DNA of 64,000 nucleotides from the NCBI GenBank assembly GCA_016124945.1, contig WGMT01000025.1, positions 62,001-126,000 of the forward strand, written 5' to 3'. This stretch comes from a bacterium (GTDB lineage: Bacteria > Chloroflexota > Anaerolineae > Caldilineales > Caldilineaceae). The position numbers and the translations under genes are program-made. Position 1 is the first letter of the stretch; each line of letters starts with the position of its first letter. Shown one piece after another: positions 54,775-62,020 of this stretch. Under the pieces are notes generated by a model that worked only from the letters and a program-made list of their open reading frames with translations, made no database searches and was not told the origin of the DNA.

Positions 54775-56196
54775 ATGGCAAATGAATCTTATGGTCCGGC
54801 AGATCCAGTGCAAGCGCCACTGGTGACAGAATTACCCGCCGACGACCAGTCGCTATCGGTGCAGCGTCGTGTCTTCAACATGGCGTGGCCTGTGATCAGC
54901 GAAAACTTTCTGCAGACCATGTTGGGCATCGTCGATATGCTGATGGTTGCCCGCCTGGGCGCAGCGGCGATTGCCGGTGTGGGCAGCGCCCAACAGGTAA
55001 TGTTCTTCTTGATTTCGGCGTTGAGCGCGCTTAGCGTAGGGAGCTCGGTGTTGGTGGCGCAGGCCGTCGGCGCCAGAAAGTTCGGCGACGCCTCAATCTT
55101 TGCACGTCAGTCGCTGGTATGGAGCGTCTGTTTCTCCATCCCGTTGGCGATTGCCGGCTATCTCGCTTCGGGCGCGATTATGTCTGTCTTTGGGCTGGAG
55201 CCTGAGGTGGCGAAGATCGGTACGGAGTACTTGCAAGTGACCATGGCCACCGTGGTCGTGTTGATTTTGCTCTTCATCGGTGGCGGCGCGCTGCGCGGCG
55301 CAGGCGACTCACGCACCCCCATGCAGGTGACGGCACTGGCGAATGTGGTCAATGTGGTGCTGAGCTATGCACTGATCTTCGGTGCATGGGGTTTCCCTGA
55401 GATGGGGGTGGTAGGCAGCGCTTGGGGAACGTTTTACTCGCGGGCGCTAGCTGTGGTGCTGCTTTTTGCCGTCATGTGGAAGGGGCGCGGTGGGGTATCC
55501 ATCCGTGGCCGATTGGGCTGGTTTCCCCAGTTTCGGGTGGCCCGTTCGGTGCTCAATATCGGCATCCCGGCTGCGCTGGAACAGATGTTGACCATGGGTG
55601 GCTTTTTTGTACTTACTATCCTCGTCGCCAGGTTGGGGACGATTACATTGGCGGCGCACCGGATTGCCTTTAACGCGTTGTCGCTTTCCTTTTTGCCGGG
55701 GATCGGCTTTGGTGTCGCCGCCACGGCGTTGGTGGGGCAGAGCCTGGGCGCTCGGCGTTTAGACGAAGGCCATCTAGCCACACGGATCGCCACCTTCTGG
55801 TCGGTTATGTGGATGAGCGGCATGGGTGCGCTGATCTTCATCTTTGCGCCGCAGATCATTTCGCTCTATAGCACTGATCCAGAAGTCATCGCCGTTGGTA
55901 CAGCGGGGATGCGGGTGGTGGCGCTGGCGCAGCCCTTCTGGGGGGTGCTGTTTGTACAGTCCGGCGCACTGCGTGGGCTGGGCAATACTCGCTTGCCGTT
56001 GCGTGTCAACACCGTGGGTATTTGGGCGGCTGTGACCATTTCGTGGATTTTGATCGAGACAGTGGGGGGGGGGCTGGCTGCGGTGTGGGGTGCCTTTCTG
56101 ATCACCGCGCCGATCACGTCGACGCTGCTCTGGTGGCGCTTCCGGCAGGAAGTGAAAGCTGAGCCGGTGGCAGTGGCGCTCAGTGCAGCAGACTGA
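54775..56196 (+). CDS. MATE family multidrug/toxin exporter
   Basis: 473 residues with 12 predicted membrane helices in two halves. MATE text is clear: [103 protein letters not shown], and [13 protein letters not shown]. It exports cationic or toxic compounds using Na+ or H+. Position after the accessory block suggests export of its product, but a housekeeping efflux role is equally possible. yigZ follows 20 bases later. Confidence 0.92.
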   Translation: MANESYGPADPVQAPLVTELPADDQSLSVQRRVFNMAWPVISENFLQTMLGIVDMLMVARLGAAAIAGVGSAQQVMFFLISALSALSVGSSVLVAQAVGARKFGDASIFARQSLVWSVCFSIPLAIAGYLASGAIMSVFGLEPEVAKIGTEYLQVTMATVVVLILLFIGGGALRGAGDSRTPMQVTALANVVNVVLSYALIFGAWGFPEMGVVGSAWGTFYSRALAVVLLFAVMWKGRGGVSIRGRLGWFPQFRVARSVLNIGIPAALEQMLTMGGFFVLTILVARLGTITLAAHRIAFNALSLSFLPGIGFGVAATALVGQSLGARRLDEGHLATRIATFWSVMWMSGMGALIFIFAPQIISLYSTDPEVIAVGTAGMRVVALAQPFWGVLFVQSGALRGLGNTRLPLRVNTVGIWAAVTISWILIETVGGGLAAVWGAFLITAPITSTLLWWRFRQEVKAEPVAVALSAAD

Positions 56197-56216
56197 CCAG
56201 GGAAGACAGGACAAGC

Positions 56217-56843
56217 ATGACCGAGCAACGCTACCCCATTCCGCAACAACGTCACCGCGTTGAGGAAGAGATCTTGCGTAGCCGCTTTATCACGACGGTG
56301 GAATTTGCCCCCACCGTTGAGGCGGCGCGGGCCTTCATCGACGAGATGCGCCAGGAATTCGCCGACGCCAGCCACAACTGCTGGGCCTATCTCGTGGGGC
56401 CACCTGCATCCACGGCGCAGATAGGCATGAGTGACGACGGCGAACCGCACGGCACGGCGGGCCGCCCGATGTTTACCGTCCTTCAACACAGCGGCGTTGG
56501 AGATATTGTGACCGTGGTCACCCGTTACTTCGGCGGCACGTTGTTGGGCAAAGGGGGGCTGGTCAAAGCGTACAGTGGCGGTGTTCAATACGCGCTAGAG
56601 TCGCTGCCGCGCATGGACAAAGTGCCCAAATGCGAAGTTTGGCTGGTAATCGACTACAGCAACGTCACTTCGCTCCAGCGTCTGCTCCCAGATTACGAGG
56701 CCGAAGTGCTAGGCGAAGACTACGCCGTCGACGTCACCTTTCATCTACAGTTGCCCCTCTCCTACGCCGAACGCTTCCAAGACGACGTGACAGAGTTGAC
56801 GAATGGGCAGGCGCTAATCGAAGTAAAGGAGAACAATGAGTAA
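56217..56843 (+). CDS. YigZ/IMPACT family protein (UPF0029)
   Basis: 208 residues. The IMPACT N-domain shows [36 protein letters not shown], the signature [49 protein letters not shown], and a ferredoxin-like C-domain ([14 protein letters not shown]). The family binds nucleic acid or ribosome-related partners; the exact role is unsettled. AGGA precedes the ATG. The last seven codons lie in the left arm of a 34-bp palindrome. Confidence 0.9.
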   Translation: MTEQRYPIPQQRHRVEEEILRSRFITTVEFAPTVEAARAFIDEMRQEFADASHNCWAYLVGPPASTAQIGMSDDGEPHGTAGRPMFTVLQHSGVGDIVTVVTRYFGGTLLGKGGLVKAYSGGVQYALESLPRMDKVPKCEVWLVIDYSNVTSLQRLLPDYEAEVLGEDYAVDVTFHLQLPLSYAERFQDDVTELTNGQALIEVKENNE

Positions 56844-56943
56844 GGAGTAGGCCAAGTATGATCCCAGGTAAACTTGAACGAGTAGGCGTTCAAGTAAAGG
56901 GAAATCAGGCTTGGCCTACTCCTTACTCATTGTTCTCCTTTAC
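56823..56943. repeat. 34-bp perfect inverted repeat containing yigZ 3' codons
   Basis: The arms 56823-56856 and 56910-56943 are perfectly complementary over 34 bp, with an internal hairpin AACTTGAACG/CGTTCAAGT in the spacer. The left arm carries the last codons and stop of yigZ. The right arm ends one base before the stop codon of the minus-strand DegV gene (56944-56946). Confidence 0.92.
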
Positions 56944-57783
56944 TCATTGTTTAATTATCCCCATCCCAAGCGCCAACGGCCCGGCATGGACGGCCACTGC
57001 CGCCGTCACGGGCTCGATCATCAAGTTGGGTTGATTCCTGACCAACGGTGATAGGGCGCTTGCCAGTTCGGCGGCCTCGTCGGGAACCTGGATGTGCATG
57101 ACCCCAAGCGCGTACAGGGGCTGCACTGCTTGCACCGTCTCCACCAACCAATTGATCCCCTTTTTGCGGCTGCGCGCCCTCGCCACCACGTCCAGAGAAT
57201 TGCGGGTGATACGCAACACTGGTTTGATGTTGAGGACGTTGGCGATCAACTCGCCGACGCGTCCGATGCGTCCACCACGGCGGATGTATTCCAGGGTGTC
57301 GAGCAGGGCGTAGAGTTCGGTGCGGTCGGCTGTCTGTCGCAATTGGGTGGCGGCGTCTTCGAGTTTGGCGCCCGCTTCAACAAGACGAACTGCTTCGAGG
57401 ACAAGCAATCCAAGTGCCATGCCCACGGTGCCGCTGTCGATCAATTCCACCTGAAACGGATGGTCTTGGGCGGCGAGGCGAGCGCCGTTGTAGGTACCGC
57501 TGAAAGTACTTCCAACGAAAAGCCCAAGCACCTGGTCGGCCCCGCGGCGTTTCGCTTCTGTGAAAGCAGCGGCGTAGTCTTCGCCGGCGGGTAGCGATGT
57601 GGTCGGTGTAGCGCTGCTTGAATAGAGTCGCTCAAACAGCTCTTCTGCCGTGAGATCCACTCCTTCTTTGTAGATCTGATCCCCAATGTGAACCTGGCAG
57701 GGTACAACGATCAGATTCGCTCGTTCAATAACTTCTTTCGGCAGACCGCATGTACTGTCGGTCATGATGGCGATTTGGGTCAT
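56944..57783 (-). CDS. DegV family fatty-acid-binding protein (FakB-like)
   Basis: 279 residues. DegV fold: IAIMTDSTCGLPKEVIERANLIVVPCQVHIGDQIYKEGVDL, YSSSATPTTSLPAGEDY, LFVGSTFSGTYNGARLAAQ, VELIDSGTVGMALGLLVLEAVRL, and LDTLEYIRRGGRIGRVGELIANVLNIKPVLRI. FakB proteins present a fatty acid to FakA for phosphorylation to acyl-phosphate. The FakA-like gene begins 24 bases upstream on the same strand, which supports the assignment. AAAGGA precedes the ATG. Confidence 0.9.
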   Translation of the reverse strand: MTQIAIMTDSTCGLPKEVIERANLIVVPCQVHIGDQIYKEGVDLTAEELFERLYSSSATPTTSLPAGEDYAAAFTEAKRRGADQVLGLFVGSTFSGTYNGARLAAQDHPFQVELIDSGTVGMALGLLVLEAVRLVEAGAKLEDAATQLRQTADRTELYALLDTLEYIRRGGRIGRVGELIANVLNIKPVLRITRNSLDVVARARSRKKGINWLVETVQAVQPLYALGVMHIQVPDEAAELASALSPLVRNQPNLMIEPVTAAVAVHAGPLALGMGIIKQ

Positions 57784-57807
57784 GGTGAGGCGTCCTTTGG
57801 CGCTGGC

Positions 57808-59589
57808 TTATTCAATGGCAAGGATATAGCTGTAGTGCGGTTGCCCGCCGGAAAGCACTTCGAAAGAGAGATGGGGGTAGATCTCCTCTAGTGTGGCGGC
57901 TAAAGCTGCGGCCCCGTCGTGGGTTACAGCGTCACCGTAGAAGATGGAAACGATCTCGTAGCGGGCTAGATCAATGCGCGCCAGGAGATCGTGGATCACG
58001 GCGTCGTCGTCATCGCCGCGGCTGGTCAACTGGCCGTCGAGCAGGCCGATGCAGTCTCCCTCTTGAATGGCAATGTTGTTGATATTGGTTGTGCGTACGG
58101 CGCGGGTGATTTCCACCGTCACCACTTCGTGCATGGCTTCGGCCATGGTTTCGGCGTTGGCTTCGCCGCCGCCACTGTAATCAAAAGCCATTAGGGCGGC
58201 GAAACCTTGTGGTGCACTGCGGCTCGGCACCACGTAAACAGGACATTCGGCCAGATCACGGGCCTGCTGCGCTGCCATGATCACGTTTTTGTTGTTTGGG
58301 AGCAGGATGACGGCCTGGGCGGCCACCGATTCAATTGCCTGGAGGAAGTCTTCGGTACTTGGGTTCATGGTCTGCCCGCCGCGAATGATGGCGCTGGCGC
58401 CCAGGGCACGGAAGTGATCGGCCAACCCATCTCCGGCGGCGACCGCCACGATGCCTACGCCGGTTAAGGATTCGGTGGACAGTTGTGGCTTTGCCGGTGT
58501 GGATGTAGCCATCTTTTCGGCGAAGTTCTGGAATTGCAGATCCATGTTCTCGATGACAACATCGTCAATCATTCCCAGCGATATGGCATAGGCCAGGGCT
58601 GGGGCCGGGCTAAGTGCGTGGACGTGTACTTTGATCAGATCCGGCGTGCCGATGACCAACGGGCAGTCGCCCATCTGGTTGATCTGTTCGCGTACTGCTT
58701 CTACGTCTAGCCCTTCGCCTTTAATCAGGAATTGGATGTCGTAGCCATAGCGGCCATCGGCAAGGGGCGCAGGTGGGTTGTCTAGTTGTACGCTGTGTTC
58801 GGCGACAACAGCTTGCGGGCCCGACGGGTAGATCTCATATTCGGAGTGGGCGATGGTGCGTTCACCGCGCAGATAGCGGCCAATGCCTTCGAAGATGGTT
58901 ACCAATCCTTGTCCGCCGCTGTCAACAACGCCGGCGTCCTTGAGGACGGGGAGCATGTCCGGCGTCTTTTCCAACGTCTGCCGCGCCGACAGGGTGATGC
59001 GGTTGATCTGCTCGCGTATATCGTTGGTGTCGAGCGCCGCTTCTGCCGCCGAGTCGGCAATCGAGCGAATTACAGTGAGGATGGTCCCTTCCACGGGTTT
59101 CATCACGGCGTTGTAGGCGCTGTCTGATGCGCGCCTGAGTGCATCTGCCATGTCTTGTGTGGTGTAGGATTGCTTTCCTTCTGTGGCCCGGGCAAAACCG
59201 TTGAGAATCTGAGACAAGATCACGCCGGAGTTGCCACGTGCACCTTTGATCGCGCCCAGGGCAAGTTGGCGTGCCGTTTCGGCTGCATCATGCGATGCCT
59301 GTTCCGCAGATTGCTTGATGGCGCTGCGAAGTGTGAGCAGCATATTGGTGCCGGTGTCGCCATCAGGCACAGGAAAGACATTGAGCGCGTTGATGTTGGC
59401 CGCTTGGGCTTCGAGCCAATGCAACGCCGACTCGAAGGCTTGCTGTAAGCGTGTCCCGTCTAACGTAGTAACAGCTTGCTCGTCGGCCGTCGGTTCTGCC
59501 GATGGGATATGGGCATCCTCTCGGTCGTCCTCACCATGGTGGTTGGTCTCCACCACATGCGCCGAGTGGTTGCGCTGCTCTTCTTCCAC
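57808..59589 (-). CDS. fakA: DAK2-domain fatty acid kinase (FakA/YloV-like)
   Basis: 593 residues from GTG 59589 with AAGGAG 8 bases upstream. An acidic, His-rich N-tail of about 45 residues precedes the DhaL/DAK2 kinase domain: INALNVFPVPDGDTGTNMLLTLRSA (metal/ATP site), GAIKGARGNSGVILSQILNGF, ALRRASDSAYNAVMKPVEGTILTVIR and AGVVDSGGQGLVTIFEGIGRYL. The middle and C-terminal YloV parts follow (GIVAVAAGDGLADHFRALGASAIIRGGQTMNPSTEDFLQAI). It phosphorylates FakB-bound fatty acid. The operon order FakA-FakB is common. A promoter-like extended -10 is 145 bases upstream. Confidence 0.9.
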   Translation of the reverse strand: MEEEQRNHSAHVVETNHHGEDDREDAHIPSAEPTADEQAVTTLDGTRLQQAFESALHWLEAQAANINALNVFPVPDGDTGTNMLLTLRSAIKQSAEQASHDAAETARQLALGAIKGARGNSGVILSQILNGFARATEGKQSYTTQDMADALRRASDSAYNAVMKPVEGTILTVIRSIADSAAEAALDTNDIREQINRITLSARQTLEKTPDMLPVLKDAGVVDSGGQGLVTIFEGIGRYLRGERTIAHSEYEIYPSGPQAVVAEHSVQLDNPPAPLADGRYGYDIQFLIKGEGLDVEAVREQINQMGDCPLVIGTPDLIKVHVHALSPAPALAYAISLGMIDDVVIENMDLQFQNFAEKMATSTPAKPQLSTESLTGVGIVAVAAGDGLADHFRALGASAIIRGGQTMNPSTEDFLQAIESVAAQAVILLPNNKNVIMAAQQARDLAECPVYVVPSRSAPQGFAALMAFDYSGGGEANAETMAEAMHEVVTVEITRAVRTTNINNIAIQEGDCIGLLDGQLTSRGDDDDAVIHDLLARIDLARYEIVSIFYGDAVTHDGAAALAATLEEIYPHLSFEVLSGGQPHYSYILAIE

Positions 59590-59733
59590 TGTAATCTCCT
59601 TCTGTCTGTTGTCTCAAACTGTGGCCGTGCGTAGGCTGAAACGGCACAGGAGCGTGGTGGGGGGACGCACCGGTTTTTTGCTGAGGCCGTTGTCTACAAC
59701 ACAGGTAGAGATGTGTGAAGTGTTGTGCTGTAT

Positions 59734-59742
59734 TTTATAACA
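59734..59742 (-). promoter_or_regulatory. extended -10 promoter, probably for fakA
   Basis: On the minus strand, TGT followed by TATAAA, with no clear -35. It gives a leader of about 140 nt. A 12-bp inverted repeat lies just upstream (59780-59840). Confidence 0.4.
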
Positions 59743-59779
59743 CCTGTGGACGAAAACAGTTACTATGATTCTTTTGTTA

Positions 59780-59840
59780 TAACGATTCAGGCACCACACA
59801 CTGGCCAGGAGAACAATTGGCATTCACACCTGAATCGTTA
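59780..59840. repeat. inverted repeat with conserved core, second copy
   Basis: The arms 59780-59791 (TAACGATTCAGG) and 59829-59840 are perfectly complementary. The core 59799-59833 matches 15086-15120 in 30 of 35 bases, although the arms differ. The remaining bases of the 387-base gap (59590-59976) hold only the fakA promoter, this repeat and a terminator. Confidence 0.8.
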
Positions 59841-59917
59841 CAACGAAGATCTAATGTGTAAGTATCACCTGTCCCCATCGCTTCCCGTGCTTGAGTTGGT
59901 GGCATCCACAGTGCAAC

Positions 59918-59946
59918 AAAAAGCGCTCCACCGGTTGGGGAGCGCT
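59918..59946 (-). terminator. intrinsic terminator of the small gene
   Basis: On the minus strand, AGCGCTCC (59939-59946) pairs with GGAGCGCT (59922-59929), followed by five T (A on the plus strand at 59918-59922). It lies 31 bases after the stop of the gene at 59977. Confidence 0.8.
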
Positions 59947-59976
59947 CAATGTGCCTGGTGATCTGCTGCTTACCGC

Positions 59977-60186
59977 CTAACTGGTGTAGTGCGGTTCACT
60001 GGCGTGGCGGAGATTGTCTTCGATTCGGTTGCGGTTGTTGTACATGGAGTCATTCTCCGCCATGGCAAGCAGAATCTCTATGATCTCATCCTCTGTGAAT
60101 GCGGCGTGGGGAGTCTCCTGCGCTCTAGCTGCAACCATGATATTGAGCGACGCAGCGAGATAGGGTTTTGTTGCGAGAGATGCCAT
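59977..60186 (-). CDS. small hypothetical protein, 69 residues
   Basis: The ATG at 60186 has AAAGGA 7 bases upstream, and an intrinsic terminator follows, so this is a probable monocistronic gene. The N-terminal half is Ala-rich and weakly hydrophobic (YLAASLNIMVAARAQ). The C-terminal half is acidic and then polar (FTEDEIIEILLAMAEND, SMYNNRNRIEDN). I recognise no family. A symmetric pair CGAACAT/ATGTTCG (60207-60213, 60224-60230) lies in its upstream region. It might be a short regulator or a peptide precursor; neither is supported by motifs. Confidence 0.55.
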   Translation of the reverse strand: MASLATKPYLAASLNIMVAARAQETPHAAFTEDEIIEILLAMAENDSMYNNRNRIEDNLRHASEPHYTS

Positions 60187-60206
60187 TTATAATTCCTTTC
60201 GGCAGT

Positions 60207-60230
60207 CGAACATTCTATTACATATGTTCG
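60207..60230. promoter_or_regulatory. palindromic pair upstream of the small gene
   Basis: CGAACAT (60207-60213) and ATGTTCG (60224-60230) form a 7-bp inverted repeat with a 10-base spacer. TAGAAT on the minus strand overlaps the spacer and may be the -10 box, so a repressor here could block it. Confidence 0.35.
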
Positions 60231-60321
60231 TCTGTTATCGCCTGTATCAACATGGGAAGATACGGCTAAGCCAAAAGGACCGACTTAGGACAATGGTCTG
60301 TCAGTAAATTATGGGATGAAC

Positions 60322-61866
60322 TCACGGGATGTTGATTTCGAGCACATCTTTGAGGAAATCTTGCCCAACGATGATGCGCATATCCACATTTTCGGAAACA
60401 ACCAGGCCGTTGAGTACGGGCAAATCAGGCGGTAGTTGTAACGTGCCGTTGATCTTGCTGACGAGCGCTTCGTCTATGTTGTAGTTGACCAACAAGGTGC
60501 GCCGGTAGTCGCTGCGGTCGGCGTCGCCGATGGCAATCACCTGCCAACCTTCGGCCTGTAGTAAATCGCGGATACGGGCGGCAATGCCGGGATAATTCGT
60601 GCCGTTTAGCACTTCGAGCCTTACTTCAGAGGGGTTACGCACAATGGGTGGATTTTGGGGATCAAGATCGGCAGCGCCTGCGGTGATCGCAGAGACAGCG
60701 CCGGCAGATAAAAGTGCGTCTGAAATGCTGCTGACGGGTGTATCAAATATCTGTAACAACGCGGCACGCACTCGACTACGATCCGGAATGAGGATCCAGG
60801 CGCCTTCTTCACTATAACTTTCCTCGCCATAGCGGTTGTCAAGCACCAGCCGTTGTACGTTGTCTAGGCCGTTGTGCCGCATGTAGTTGGCCAGGTCAAT
60901 CGCTACCTGTAGAGGAATATCCGTGCCAAAACTGTCGCGCATGGTCGCGGTCAACGCCGGGCCTCTGGAAACCAGTGTCGGGATCATGTCGGCTGCGAGG
61001 ACCTTGTCGACAACAGATTGGATCACCTGTTGTTGGCGGCTGGCGCGGTAGTAATCACTGTCGCCATGACGGGTGCGTACATACTTGAGCGATGTCTCGC
61101 CATCAAGGTGGTGTTGCCCGGCGTCAAGATGGAAGAGTTCCACACCGTAATCAGGGGTAGGATACTGTTCGTCGTGGATGGTACGTTCAACAAAAACGTC
61201 TACACCGCCGATCAGATCAATGAAGCGGACAAAGCCGTTAAAGTTGACGCGCACATAATAGTCCACCGGGCGACCGATGAAGCTGCTCACCGTGTCTTTG
61301 GCCAGTTGGGGGCCGCCACCTGGATACTTACGCCGTTCGCCAATGACATAGGCCGTGTTGATCTTGGTTGTAATGTCGTAGCCGGGGATGGGCACCCACA
61401 GGTCACGAGGAAGTGAGATCAAGCTGGCTGAGTTATGGCGTAGATCGAGTGATACGAGCATCATGGTGTCAGTATGCGCCGGTCCATACTCGTCTTCGCG
61501 TTCGTCGGTGCCAAGCAACAGGATATTTATGCGCTCTTGAGGCAGATCCTTGGCAAGGTCAACCGCAACAGATGAACCAGGCGCTGTGCGATCCTCGTTC
61601 TCCATCTGCGGGGCTTCCTGTAGATTGCCTTCTGAATCAATTGTGATACTGCCAATGGCAGATAGATCTGGCAACGGAAACCGTGCCGTGGTGTAGCTGC
61701 GTGCTGTTTCGTAGAGCAGCGTACCCACGAGGCCGGCAATCGAGAGGATGAGCAGGGTATAAAACGAACCTAAAACAATCGCCAATAAGCGTTTGAGTGG
61801 GGTGACTGTCGGGTTCGGTTTCGGCATCTTTGGGGCCATATATGGTCGAATGTTTTGTTCAGGCAT
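60322..61866 (-). CDS. LytR-CpsA-Psr (LCP) family wall ligase with LytR_C domain
   Basis: 514 residues. A cytoplasmic basic tail and one membrane anchor (about 25-55) precede the LCP domain: INILLLGTDEREDEYGPAHTDTMMLVSLD, SLISLPRDLWVPIPGYDITTKINTAY, GGVDVFVERTIHD, and ETSLKYVRTRHGDSDYYRASRQQQVI with the Arg pairs that bind pyrophosphate. A LytR_C domain is at 425-510 (VRLEVLNGTNYPGIAARIRDLL). LCP enzymes attach polymers from undecaprenyl phosphate to the wall. It is probably transcribed with the upstream propeller gene, 154 bases away. Confidence 0.92.
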   Translation of the reverse strand: MPEQNIRPYMAPKMPKPNPTVTPLKRLLAIVLGSFYTLLILSIAGLVGTLLYETARSYTTARFPLPDLSAIGSITIDSEGNLQEAPQMENEDRTAPGSSVAVDLAKDLPQERINILLLGTDEREDEYGPAHTDTMMLVSLDLRHNSASLISLPRDLWVPIPGYDITTKINTAYVIGERRKYPGGGPQLAKDTVSSFIGRPVDYYVRVNFNGFVRFIDLIGGVDVFVERTIHDEQYPTPDYGVELFHLDAGQHHLDGETSLKYVRTRHGDSDYYRASRQQQVIQSVVDKVLAADMIPTLVSRGPALTATMRDSFGTDIPLQVAIDLANYMRHNGLDNVQRLVLDNRYGEESYSEEGAWILIPDRSRVRAALLQIFDTPVSSISDALLSAGAVSAITAGAADLDPQNPPIVRNPSEVRLEVLNGTNYPGIAARIRDLLQAEGWQVIAIGDADRSDYRRTLLVNYNIDEALVSKINGTLQLPPDLPVLNGLVVSENVDMRIIVGQDFLKDVLEINIP

Positions 61867-62020
61867 ATGGATTGAAGTATATCATAGTGCATGGTACGGT
61901 ACCCAAAAACACTAAACCATACCTTACTCTATATAAGAAGGTTGTCAGGTCCGTATTCTTACGTACTTCGGTGTCGTTTGAAGTACGTAGTGTAAGCGCC
62001 ACACAGCGGTCTGTATAAAG

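Noticed and set aside
59799..59833. Coding peptide in the conserved loop core
   Set aside because: The five differences between the copies are not at third positions of any open frame and there is no start codon with an RBS.
60207..60230. LexA-type SOS box upstream of the small gene
   Set aside because: Half-sites CGAAC and GTTCG are present but with a spacer too wide for the Gram-positive LexA consensus; kept only as a generic palindrome.
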